In this document: one piece after another, positions 24,481-35,028 of the stretch | How the letters are laid out: each line of letters starts with the position of its first letter | Position numbering within the stretch: position 1 is the stretch's first letter | NCBI GenBank assembly: GCA_949775045.1 | Contig: OX459103.1 | Span: 11,352,605-11,416,604, forward strand | Reading direction: 5' to 3' | DNA from: Metridium senile | Taxonomy: Eukaryota; Cnidaria; Anthozoa; Actiniaria; Metridiidae | DNA length: 64,000 nt | The notes under the pieces: generated by a model | Database searches by the model: none | The model's input: the letters and a program-made list of their open reading frames with translations, nothing else | What the model was told of the DNA's origin: nothing | Translations under genes and position numbers: made by a program

Positions 24481-26589
24481 AATATTTTATTATGACGAGT
24501 TTATTGTCGATTGTAGACATGAAATAAATTAGCGTGGGAAGACAACTCGTTCAATCATATATGTGTATCAGTATGCTTACCTAAAAGGAAACATATTATA
24601 GTGCAGGCATTCAACCCGTGAAATAGAAATTGCAAAAAAAGTGTAATAGTCAAATAGACACACACACACAGAAAAAAACAACAACAATAGAATTAGAGAC
24701 TACTAAGGTATAGTCTAATAACAAGGGGCCATTTCACTGCGCATGCGCGTCACGCTTGAGTTGCCCTGGTCATAGCACTTGTTCGTAGCACGTTCTCTCA
24801 GTAGAGGTACTCACATAAATATATGTTCAATGTTTTTTCTTCTTCTGTAATTAATTGATCAGACTCAGATATTAAGAGGGCGTCTCAGTAAGAACGGACC
24901 ACTCGGTCTGGGATCCAAAAAACGATTTCCCTTATATTTCTACCATCGAAAGTACTATCTATCCTTATTACAAAACTGGACTTAGAATTGTTCTAAATAA
25001 AATATTTCGGCCGCTAGGCGAATTTTCGTACATCGACCCAAAAACCGCCGAAGGACGCTGATTTTCAAGTTCGCAGAGGCCTACTTTCAAAGTCCGTTTT
25101 CTCGGCTTTTTCTTGAAATGAAAACTTATTTTTTGGGTCTAAAGTATGGTTTGACGTCTCGTCTGACTAGAAAAAGCAAAATATTTCTTTAGGATGTACA
25201 AATTACGAAACGTTATTTAAATTTCTCGAGACTACTTTATGCGTGACACGAAAAGCAAAGATTAACGGGTTTAGAAAATTGCAAATTTCTCAAAAGTGCA
25301 ACCTATCCCCGATATAAAACATCATTCTACCTTGAGATGAGATGCTATTTAGTAGTTCTGTGCAATAAAATTTGTGGCACATTGCGTTTTGAAGAATTTG
25401 ACGAAGCCCAAACTTGTACATTTTTACAGATATTTCCATGCGTGACACGACTTGCCGTTGAGTCTAGACAACGTCAATCCTTATAAAAAATAACAAATAA
25501 TAGCTAGAAGTTTATATTCAGGTGTTACTATCCGTCATAATTAGATATTTTAGCTCCATTAATTTTACCACAATAATGTTGTTTTTTTTATTGAAAAATT
25601 TGCATAATTATATGTCAAAATTAAGTCAAGTTATCTAACAACATTCACATTTAAACTAAGTTTTATATTTTTAAAATCTTCATCTATTAATCTATGAAGC
25701 ATGATACTTATATTAAGTTGGTTAAAACCTGGATGGCTTTTAAATCTTTTATTTATTTTAACTGAGTTGTTTTATGAGATTATATACAATTGTGCACGAT
25801 ACAAATATGATTCACCATGATATATGTTTTATACTAAATGTGCAAAATAGCGGTGAACTTTTTAATGTTTTAAAAGTCTGAATTAATATCTAAAGAGAAT
25901 AAAGCCTTTCGATACAATAATTTGTAAATTATCAATGATTTATTAAATACAGTACATGGCTGTCTTTGCCAGACTACTTTTGTCATGAATTATTAATGAC
26001 TTCAGATATGAAATTTACAAATTTACATTTTGTTAATTAGTTGTACCAAGTTTGCAGTGAGTAAAACTATCGTGTTGCACCAAGTTTGCAGTGAGTAGAA
26101 CTATCTTGTGAAAGAATGGATTTTAGTCTTTGTAGTTATACAGCAGCTTGTAAAATACGCTGCTGGAGAGGAACTACAGAGTTGGTCAAGTTAAATGAAT
26201 GTAATGACGATATGTCAAACCAATCAACCACGCGCTCTATAAAGAATAACAAAATGTTAATTTTATTGGATCTTAAGATTCTCAGATCAACTTGTTGGGC
26301 TGCTTGTGATTAGACTATATACAAATATTTTCACTTAAAAAATTCGAAAGGGTGTTAACAAATACTCACGTGATCTAAATCGACAGTAACATTGAAAATC
26401 GACTTTCATTGCTTTTGACATGTCAACATTGATCACATGGCGATCCTTACAATGCTTTCTTGGTCCACTGTGCTGTGTATAGCGACAGGTTCTTGGTGCT
26501 CGCCAAAATCTTATTAAACTATGTCGATGACTAATACATATTTGCATATTGTTGATTTGATGTCGTCTAAAACTCCACACGAGTCAGAA

Positions 26590-26835
26590 CACTAGTAAAC
26601 ACGAGTAAACACAAGTGAACACGAGTAAACACGAGTGAACACGAGTAAACAAGAGTGAACACGAGTAAACAAGAGTGTACACGAGTGAACACGAATGAAC
26701 ACCAGTGAACACGAGTCGGAACACGAGGAAACGCGAGTGAACACGAGTGAACACGATTGAACATGAGTGCACGAGTGAGCACGAGTGTACACGAGTGAAC
26801 GCGAGTAAACATGAGCAACGAGTGAACACGAGTAG
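26590..26835 (+). repeat. 10-bp minisatellite (ACGAGTRAAC)n
   Basis: About 24 imperfect copies of ACGAGTAAAC/ACGAGTGAAC. A 10-bp period with no stops opens all three minus-strand frames, which explains the overlapping frames of 118-180 codons here. A weaker inverted echo lies at 27660-27810. Confidence 0.92.
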
Positions 26836-27288
26836 CAAAAATGAAATATAAAAATGAATATGAAAAAAAAGAAATGAAAATGAGACAAATAGAAAAGAAA
26901 AAAATAAATAACCAAAAAAATAGGCCCAACTAGACATGATTGTATCAAAGCTAGTGGTATTACTAAAATATTTAAAAAATAGAATTATAGTTTGATAAAC
27001 AGAAATAAAAAGAAGAAATAATGGGATTTTAATGAATTCATATTCAAAAATTATCGTTTCACAATTACGGCAGTCCATGCAAATGGACGTTAACAAATGC
27101 AGTATAATGTTAATATAATGCATCAAAAATTGAACTGGATTACATGTAATGAACTATATAAAATTTGAAATCACAATGTTTAACAAATGTTTAAGGTGAC
27201 TGGCTCCTTTTGAAAATATTGTTAAACTCCAAAAGGCGTTCAAAAGTAGCCAATTACCTTAACGTATATAATGCGTATTTACGTATTT

Positions 27289-27494
27289 GATGCATCGAAA
27301 ATTGATAAGCTAGGATTGTAATTAACTATATAAAGTTTGAGATCACAATGTTTACCATTATGTCATATGTGTTCTTGTTCAATCCCATGGATTCTTTTAA
27401 AATAGGCGTAACACGTTTATTTATACTTTATGGAAACATTGTGATCTCAAACTTTATATAGTTAATTACAATCCTTATCAATTTTCGATGCATT
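27289..27494. repeat. Inverted repeat inside the palindrome loop
   Basis: GATGCATCGAAAATTGATAA at the left pairs with the right end, and the arms share ATTAACTATATAAAGTTTGA over about 60 bp. A diverged half-copy lies at 27117-27183. Confidence 0.85.
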
Positions 27495-27510
27495 AAATTG
27501 ACATTATATA

Positions 27511-27610
27511 GCCTGTGAACGGTTCGAGGGGATTGGGGAGGGGGAGGGGATAGGAAAGGAAGGGGAAAGGCCCCCTACCTCCTCATGATCCCATTGAGCC
27601 GTTCACAGGA
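27511..27610 (+). repeat. Hairpin element with a G-quadruplex-like core
   Basis: CCTGTGAACGG and CCGTTCACAGG bracket a purine-rich core containing GGGGATTGGGGAGGGGGAGG (from about 27528), which has four runs of at least four G. Confidence 0.8.
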
Positions 27611-29701
27611 TAGACATTATATTGTACTTTTTTTAAATGTGCATTTGCATACATTTGATACATTCATGCCTGTTTGAGCTTATTTTCGGGAGGCTTTTTC
27701 GTCTTTTTTTTCATTTCCATTATTTTCTCATTTCCATTTCTTTTTTTTCTTTCATTTTTTTTCTTATCTTATTTTATTTTTTTCACTCGTGTTCTTACTC
27801 GTGTAAGAATCAAGTCGCTTTCTATCAACTCTGATTTTTTTTAAAAGCAGAAAAAGAAAAATGGCATCACCGCTATTTAGCACATTTAGAGAAAAACATG
27901 CATCGTGGTGAATCATATTTGTATCGTGCACAATTGTATAATCTCATAAAACAACTCAGTTAAAATATATAAAAGATTTAAAAATCATCCAGGTTTTATC
28001 CAACTTAATATGACAATCATGTTTCAAGATTCATAGATGAGGATTTTCTAGATATAAAACTTTGTTTAAATGTGAATATTGTTAGACAACTTGACTAGCT
28101 TCGGTATATAATTATGCAAATTGTTCATTAAAAAAAAAAACATTATTGTGATAAAATTTTAATGGAGCTAAAATATCTAAATATGACGGATAAGAACACC
28201 TGAATATAAACTTGTAGCTATTATTTGTTTTTGTTTTTTAATTATTTTTTATAAGGATTGACGTTGTCTAGACTCAACGGCAAGTCGTGTCACGCAAGGA
28301 AATATCTGTAAAAATGTACAAGTTTGGGCTTCGTCAAATTCTTCAAAACGCAATGTGCCACAAATGTTATTGCACAGAACTACTAAATAACATCTCATCT
28401 CAAGGTAGAATGATGTTTTATATCGGGGATAGGTTGCACGTTTGAGAAATTTGCAATTTTCTAAACCCGTTAATCTTTGCTTTTCGTGTCACGCATAAAG
28501 TAGCCTCGATAAATTTAAATAACGTTTCGTAATTTGTACATCCTAAAGAAATATTTTGCTTTTTCTAGTCAGACGAGACGTCAAACCATACTTTAGACCC
28601 AAAAAATAAGTTTTCATTTCAAGAAAAAGCCGAGAAAACGGACTTTGAAAGTAGGCCTCTGCGAACTTGAAAATCAGCGTCCTTCGGCGGTTTTTGGGTC
28701 GATGTACGAAAATTCGCCTAGCGGCCGAAATATTTTATTTAGAACAATTCTAAGTCCAGTTTTGTAATAAGGATAGATAGTACTTTCGATGGTAGAAATA
28801 TAAGGGAAATCGTTTTTTGGATCCCAGACCGAGTGGTCCGTTCTTACTGAGACGCCCTCTTAAGGCTGATATCGAATATGTGTCCTGTATGCGATTCAAG
28901 TGAAATCATTGGAGTATAGTTTCAAGAAAAAATGTTAAAAGAGTCATTCAAGCTGACTCACGGAGAAGAGAAAATGGCGACTGTAACGTACTTTGTAAAC
29001 AAACTTTGCCGTCGGTGGAACTCAGGAAATAAGACTATCTGATGTCAGGTCTTTTACAGTCAAAGCACTCGAACCATGAACACTTTGGTCTTTTTTTAAT
29101 CTTTTTTTTCGGCCTTTTTCATGCATAATTAACGGCGATCCAATCAGCGTCGACGATCTAAAAATAACAAATACATTTTTCGAGACTTTTTTCAGCATTA
29201 TTCAAAACATCGTATAGTAAATTATAGCGCAGCAATAAAAAAGTTATTCATTTACTGGTAAATGATTTCTATTTAATTCTCTTCGATTTCCGCAGCTATT
29301 TGACGAGTTTTAGCAATTTGAATCAGTGTGACACGAAAATTAAGATTTGTATATTCACGCTGGCGGTAAAATTCGCAACGGTTCATTGTCGGCAATGGCT
29401 TACGCTGCGGCAAACATTCAACATATAAATCAAACTTGCATTTTATATTTCATATTTATTAACGTTCATTTTTTACAACTTCTGTGTACGTACATTGCTT
29501 AAACTTTTTTTTGCATCCAACAAATGTAGCCAATTAAATACAACGAGAGAGATACATCATTCAAGATACCTCACAAAGAGCATTGCGCCCTTCACAATTT
29601 GCTAGATACAAAAAAATACAATAAACTTCAAAATACCGTGCATATTTCAACACAACAATATAGTTTTAGTTATCCAATTTCAACACTGGTGTTTACATAA
29701 G

Positions 29702-30694
29702 TTACATGTGGTAATAAGTATTGCTTGTCGAGCTGCTTGATGTATAACTGGGTCCAAAAGCTTGATCATGATTGTTCAGCGGACAGTATGCATCTACGCC
29801 TCTCTTATATTCTTCAATCATCGTAGGCAGTCGCCAGTCATTAGCTGTGTCTATGGGTATCTTGTTGGTGAGTGCTCTTTGCAATATCTGCAGGTCTCGA
29901 TCTAGTGCACTACGATCTACATACTTGGCTTGGTTTTGTTGCTTTAGTCGCGGTCTCATAATTGCAAAGAAGTTAGATTTTGCACGCAGTCGTGAAGCAA
30001 TGAAAGCGTCGTTATCGCTCTTTGCCTTTGTGTACTTGCTCTCTAGCTCTTTCAACTCTTTTTGAATCTCACGGATTTCGGTTTGTGTTTCGGGGTGTTT
30101 ATCTTGTAGTTGACATACAGTTATATCAGGGCACGGAAATCCTTTACATCTCGCTTTATTATGTCCAGATTTATGGCACAAAGTACAGACTTTACCTCGT
30201 CGACCAACAGATGCAGTAGAATATCTCTCTACTGCCTTTCTCTTTCCTTCTAGATGTTGTTTTACACTTTCAACTTGTGCACTTAGCAACTCCAAACTTT
30301 CTTTGTGCTCCATAGCTCTTCGATCTAGAGCGCTCATTGTACCTCCAGCTTCATGGCTAGATGACGAACTTGAATGGGCAGACAGCAAAGCTTGAGCATT
30401 ACAAGTACTATCATAGTGTAGTTTTCTCGCAGATTCTGGACGTTCAGGCTGCTGGTGCTTATTTTCTTGTGCTTTGATTTTGTTCAATTCGGCTTCTAAA
30501 ACTCGTCGTTCCGCTAGTAATAACTTGTTTGGCGAGTCAAAAAATACGTCGAGATCATCTACTTTTACATACGCCAATGACCTTCGTGATCTAAAACCTC
30601 TTGTTTCGAAATGAGGGGAAAGTCGTTCAAGTTTCATGTTCGGAGATATGGATTTTAGCCATGAGAAAACCTCAGTTTCCCTTTCACATGCCAT
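29702..30694 (-). CDS. Transposon accessory protein with SAM-like and CCHC zinc-knuckle segments
   Basis: 330 residues from the first ATG (MACERETEVFSW). The same frame is open up to 30766, directly after the transposase stop, so a longer product starting at a non-ATG codon or made by splicing is possible. Residues ~5-60 look like a SAM domain (VFSWLKSI ... L-x-x-F-x-x-x-GF ... VDDLDVFF). A charged coiled-coil-prone region follows (LLLAERRVLEAELNKIKAQ). Residues ~169-182 form a CCHC zinc knuckle, C-x2-C-x4-H-x4-C (CTLCHKSGHNKARC). A second charged helix (EIREIQKELKELESKY) precedes a Ser-rich end. SAM-like segments can mediate self-association and zinc knuckles bind nucleic acid, so a role in complex assembly or element binding is plausible but not shown. 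It lies within the same TIRs and on the same strand as the transposase. Confidence 0.7.
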   Translation of the reverse strand: MACERETEVFSWLKSISPNMKLERLSPHFETRGFRSRRSLAYVKVDDLDVFFDSPNKLLLAERRVLEAELNKIKAQENKHQQPERPESARKLHYDSTCNAQALLSAHSSSSSSHEAGGTMSALDRRAMEHKESLELLSAQVESVKQHLEGKRKAVERYSTASVGRRGKVCTLCHKSGHNKARCKGFPCPDITVCQLQDKHPETQTEIREIQKELKELESKYTKAKSDNDAFIASRLRAKSNFFAIMRPRLKQQNQAKYVDRSALDRDLQILQRALTNKIPIDTANDWRLPTMIEEYKRGVDAYCPLNNHDQAFGPSYTSSSSTSNTYYHM

Positions 30695-30762
30695 GTTGCG
30701 AGACTGTGACGCTAGTATAATTCGTTTAACTTTTGGCGCGGATTTTACACGCGCTAGACCTG

Positions 30763-31812
30763 TCAATCAACATATCCGCAATGTCTGAAATATTCAATCG
30801 AGTTTGCTGCAGTTATCGTAGAAATACCTTCACGAATTGCTATTTCAGTTTCTTTGCTAGTTAGAGTGGTATTTCGCCTCAAGTAGGATTTTACCTGGTG
30901 AAAACAATATTCACATGGGTTTAAATGAGGGGAGTAGGCAGGCTGGAACAGTAGTTGAATACCGCTGTCTTGCAAAATACCTCTCAACAAGGTCTCTGCA
31001 AATTGTCCGTGATGAAATTTACAATTGTCCATAACAATAGTATCACCATGTTCAATGATGGCTGAACCATCGGGTCTGTAAACTGACAGAGCATCGTCAA
31101 AAAAGTTCAACATTTCCATTCCATTTGAAGGACCTTTCAGTATATCGTGATAGTCTACTCCATGGACAGAGTGAAGTAAATTCACAGTGTAATTAGCATT
31201 CGAAGCATAGCGTTGGAACTCGACTGCACATTCACCTTTGTAAGAATGGCCGTACGTGCGGTTCCCTGATGTTACAATTACACTGGATTCATCGAAGAAA
31301 TGAATTTTTGTATAGTTTATCTGTGAGACTTGATCAAGAAAATTGTTTGTATAATCGACAACTGCTTGTGACAATGATTCTGTCGGCACCTGAGTGATTT
31401 TCTTTTTTGTCATCATACAGTCCTCTCGTACAGATTTTCGAATTGAAGATTCAGAAGGCACATTTGTAGGCAAAGATACACCATCGAGTAGCAAGCGATT
31501 CTTTAATTCAGCTGTGTATATCGTGGGTTGGCATAACTTTTCGTTTTCTATGTACTCTGAAACCTCAGACGTTACTTTAGCTCTAGATGGACATTTCTTC
31601 ACTGCGGGAAGTGATGTATTATGTTGATCGTAATATTGTACAATTTTGTTACATATGCTGGACTAACTCGCAATTCGTCAGCTATTGCTCTTTGTGATGT
31701 ACCTTGATGATGTAAGTCAAGAATTCTCTCTCGATATATTTGTGGAAGCTCTCTTCCGTTGTCATATAAACCGCCTCGAAGGTTTATAGTGAGATTACAA
31801 TTGCCTAATGTC
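30763..31812 (-). pseudogene. PAX-like paired-domain DD38E transposase, one frameshift
   Basis: Two adjacent minus-strand frames form one transposase of the Tc1/mariner (IS630) superclass. The upstream frame carries GGLYDNGRELPQIYRERILD followed by QG, then LRVSPAYVTK. This matches the N-terminal (PAI) half of PAX paired domains (GG-[VL]-[FY]-x-NGR-x-LP ... RQRI-x-L-x-x-QG ... LRVS). The downstream frame continues with a RED-like helical region (IYTAELKNRLL, VPSESSIRKSV) and a DDE catalytic core. Numbered from its first codon at 31602, the catalytic residues are D104 (HFFDESS), D192 (VMDNCKFHH) and E231 (SPHLNPCEY), with 38 residues between the last two. A one-base deficit in the A4 run at 31644-31647 shifts the frame. 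An AG acceptor near 31808 and the lack of an ATG suggest a 5' exon further upstream. The ORF stop overlaps the start of the accessory frame. Confidence 0.85.
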
Positions 31813-32215
31813 AAAAAACAGTAAGTTTACACAATGTACACATAAATTGTAAAAAATATGAGAAAATAAATGTCAAATATAAAATGCAAGTTTGATTTAT
31901 ACCTTGAATGTTTGCCGCAGCGTAAGCCATTGCCTACAATGAACCGTTGCGAATTTTACCGCCAGCGTGAATATACAAATCGTAATTTTCGTGTCACACT
32001 GATCAATAGCTGCGGAAATCGAAGATAATTACATAGAAATCAGTTACCAGTAAATAAATAACTTTTTTATTGCTGCGCTACAATTTACTCTGCGATGTTT
32101 TGAATAATGCTGAAAAAAGTCTCGAAAAATGTATTTGTTATTTTTAGATCGTCGACGCTGATTGGATGTCGCCGTTAATTATGCATGAAAAAAGATTAAA
32201 AAAAGACCATGGTTT

Positions 32216-34047
32216 AGAACTAATTACAGGAACAATTGCTTGTAAAGACCCTTTGCATTGTCTTTGCTTACAAACAACCTATTGGTTTATTTCGATCCTA
32301 TTAGGTGTATACATTAAACTTATTTTGCACATCAAAGATAATCCCGAGCTTACGCAGTTATGAGTCTTGTTTTAAGTACACTTTATGTTGAATGTGCTCT
32401 AGCTTTATAAATTTATATAATTGTGTGTGTCGTCGTAGTATTTTTATCATTATTTCTATCGTTTAGAGTTCTGTTCACAAAAGATAGATCTGAGAAAAAA
32501 TAAGATAGAATAATATGGCCAAAATTGTAGCATCGTGGTTTCTTAATTTATATATTTTTTGTCTTGTCTGGGATTTTTATAATTCTGTTGGTATAAATTC
32601 CATACAGAAGTCCATGTGCTGGTTAATTCGATGTTTGCTCTGCCTCCAAATTAACTGAAGCAAAACTTAAATCCAAATTTGCATTTTAATTGCTAGTTGC
32701 GATGCGATGATTTTAATCACCTTTTTTGAGAAACGTTTTTAAATGGCTAACTTGAGTTCAGCTGGCAAACGGGAATGAATTATATATTCTGAATAATTCA
32801 AATAATAATAATAATACATATTAATAATAATAAACAGTTGAGGCTCCACAGCTAGGTCTCGGTAATAATACAATAATGTTGACCATAACATTTTCGTAAA
32901 TAAAAGGTATGTTTGTTTTCAAGTATCCAGATGTAATAAAAGTGTCCTTGAAACAATCAGTTTTCCACTTGAGTAAACGGAACTCTTTTGTCCTATTAGT
33001 AAGATTGAGCACTAAGACATTATTCATTTCCTTTTTTGACATCATGTAATTCTACCTAGTACCTATGGTTTTAAAGTCAAACAAGCTGATGTGCTCCAAT
33101 CAATGGTAGAATATCTGATGAATGTACATTAGTTTTGAGTTCGAAATTTGTATAAATGTATCGAAACTAGTAGATATCAAATGAATAACTGAAAATAATA
33201 GTGTAGTGAAATGCTTTAGAAAATATCAGTTATAGCAATATTTGTGTACGTAAACTAGGTTTAACTAAGAAACAAGGTTTAGCAACTAGTTTTTGTTGTT
33301 CAAAAAATCCATTGAAATTAATATTTTGAAAGAGAAATCAAGTTTAGAAAAACAAATTGAATCTTTTTACCTTGATAGGAACGCATGAGCTGGCCTGACT
33401 TTAAGATCAACGTTATAATTGTTTTTGCTTTTGCTGTTTTTATACCTGTAATAGACCAAATCGGCTAACACTTTGCTATGTACGTTTCGACCTAATTTAA
33501 AACTTCTGGGTAATAATATGAACTTTTGTTCCCAAAATTTTCCAATTCTGATGATATCGTAATACATAATAAGACAAAGACTCTTATTCTTAAAATATAT
33601 GACTTGGGTCAAAATACTATCAACGCGTTAGCTGATTTTATCTATTAGTAAGTTTGTTGCTGTTGCTGTTTTCGTTTCAAATGTCGATATTTTGCAGTAT
33701 ACAGTAATAGATTATACAACTAGAAAGATTGTTCATCCTGGACTGAGAAACACGGTATGTTATTTATTTGTCTCACGAATGTCGGTTTGAAACTGCGACG
33801 TTTCGCTTGCTACTGCTAGTCTTGAACAGGCGATCAGCTTTCAAATACAGTTATGTTGTACTGTATTATTGTTTTTTCAATAATTGGTCTCTGAAATTAA
33901 AGCTGTTAAATTGAGCTATCCATTGATATTCCGTTCATTTTGCTGTTGATGGCTTTTGGAGAAAGGCCAAAATAATCAAGTTACTAAAAAATAACAAGCT
34001 TCTTCGCAGTTCTATATGTATTATTATAGCTGCTGATCTTGTTGTTC
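32216..34047. other. No gene seen
   Basis: Intergenic stretch between the transposon and the class A GPCR. It contains an AAT microsatellite at about 32803-32832. AATAAA on the minus strand at 33763-33768 could be the poly(A) signal of the GPCR gene. Confidence 0.5.
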
Positions 34048-35028
34048 TTACTGCACTGAAATGTTTCTGTTACCGTTGTTGTAACTCTTGTTACACAATA
34101 AGTTCCATGCATTCTTAAATGCTAATCTCAATTCAGATTTCTTCCAAAACCATACAAGAGGATTTACTGAAGATCTGAGGAATAGTATTGTCTCAGTCCA
34201 AAGAAAGCCGGCTCCAAGCTGATAGGGAGAAAATTTGCCAATAAACTTGTACAATTGGAGAATGAATTGCGGAGAGAAAAAGAAACAATACAGTCCAATG
34301 ATAATAACCAGGTTTATTGCTCGTTTGGTCTCTCGGGCTATCCGTGTGGCTCTTGATGCTTCCATTTGGCCATTTTCGACGCTCGGCCGCATTTGAATGT
34401 TTATTTGTCGTCTGTGACGGCGGACGGTTAGGAAAATTCGAATGTGTGAAATAATAGTGATGGTAATGATAATAGGAATGAATAGAATTGACACGTAGTT
34501 TAAAATGTGCGTACTAGGGAAGACTCTATCCAAGGATACTAACACGGCACAGCTTAACCAGGTTCCAACGAGGAATATCACAACACGGGTGTTGGTGACA
34601 ATGGATTGATATCGAAGGTGAAACTGCAAAGCTAATGCCATCTCGAAGCTTAAACCAGCGATGATAACAAATGCGCTGCCACTGCACATTATCATGAAAG
34701 ATAGCATAAGTGTATTGTTAAAATCTCTTGAGCCGGTGCATAGTAATTGTAAAACCTGTTTAACGACAAATACAGGCTGTATAAGCAGACCAGTCACAAA
34801 ATCCACCGAAGCAAGACCGATAATCATATAGTTCGAAGGACTTCGTAAAGAAGGTGTTGTCCATATCAACATACCAATCAAAGCATTCAGTGTCATAGCG
34901 ATGGGAGACGATAAACCATTGATCACTAACGTCGCTATAGATGAACGATAAAGACTTGGACGTACACACTGTGACGAGAATATGGAAGAGTTTTGATGGG
35001 AAGAAGAGTTATCCTCGAACATTGTCAT
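34048..35028 (-). CDS. Intronless class A (rhodopsin-like) GPCR with altered DRY and NPxxY motifs
   Basis: 326 residues from the ATG at 35026-35028; the frame opens 11 codons earlier without an ATG. The N-terminus has two N-glycosylation sites (DNSS, QNSS). TM1 contains the conserved Asn in TLNALIGMLIW. TM2 has the conserved Asp in GLASVDFVTGL. TM4 has Trp in GTWLSC. TM6 ends CFFFSPQF, without the usual CWxP Trp. TM7 has SSVNPLVWFWKKSELRLAF, so NPxxY is NPLVW. At the end of TM3 the DRY position reads FEM (SFEMALALQFHLRYQS); the LALxxHLRYQSI part is otherwise typical of the family. A single coding exon is common among cnidarian class A receptors. The ligand cannot be told from sequence. Loss of the DRY arginine suggests atypical G-protein coupling, which is inference. 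Confidence 0.85.
   Translation of the reverse strand: MTMFEDNSSSHQNSSIFSSQCVRPSLYRSSIATLVINGLSSPIAMTLNALIGMLIWTTPSLRSPSNYMIIGLASVDFVTGLLIQPVFVVKQVLQLLCTGSRDFNNTLMLSFMIMCSGSAFVIIAGLSFEMALALQFHLRYQSIVTNTRVVIFLVGTWLSCAVLVSLDRVFPSTHILNYVSILFIPIIITITIISHIRIFLTVRRHRRQINIQMRPSVENGQMEASRATRIARETKRAINLVIIIGLYCFFFSPQFILQLYKFIGKFSPYQLGAGFLWTETILFLRSSVNPLVWFWKKSELRLAFKNAWNLLCNKSYNNGNRNISVQ

Larger units (their letters stand above)
24876..28859. mobile_element. 4-kb TTAA-flanked palindrome with about 1-kb arms
   Basis: The left arm 24876 to about 25860 and the right arm about 27870-28859 are near-identical inverted copies beginning GAGGGCGTCTCAGTAAGAAC. TTAA stands at 24872-24875 and 28860-28863. The arms are non-coding and carry CGTGACACGA motifs. 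The loop of about 2 kb contains a minisatellite, smaller inverted repeats and a G-rich hairpin. No transposase is visible, so it looks like a non-autonomous fold-back element. Confidence 0.9.
29072..32215 (-). mobile_element. DNA transposon with about 400-bp TIRs and two ORFs
   Basis: The left terminal repeat at about 29072-29495 and the right at about 31820-32215 are inverted copies sharing GGTCTTTTTTTAATC, CAATCAGCGTCGACGATCTA, TATTCACGCTGGCGG and GCTTACGCTGCGGCAAACAT. Outermost bases are AACCAT...; the left end has a small insertion after that. Between them, on the minus strand, lie a PAX-like/DDE transposase and a SAM-like/CCHC protein. The element is close to complete, and the arms are similar enough to suggest fairly recent activity. 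Confidence 0.88.

Noticed and set aside
26590..26835. Regularly spaced repeats that could suggest a CRISPR array
   Set aside because: Ten-bp units without spacers in an intron-bearing animal genome; a minisatellite.
26567..27126. Three overlapping minus-strand frames of 118-180 codons rich in FTRVHSCSL repeats
   Set aside because: They come from the stop-free 10-bp minisatellite read in all three frames, not from a protein-coding gene.
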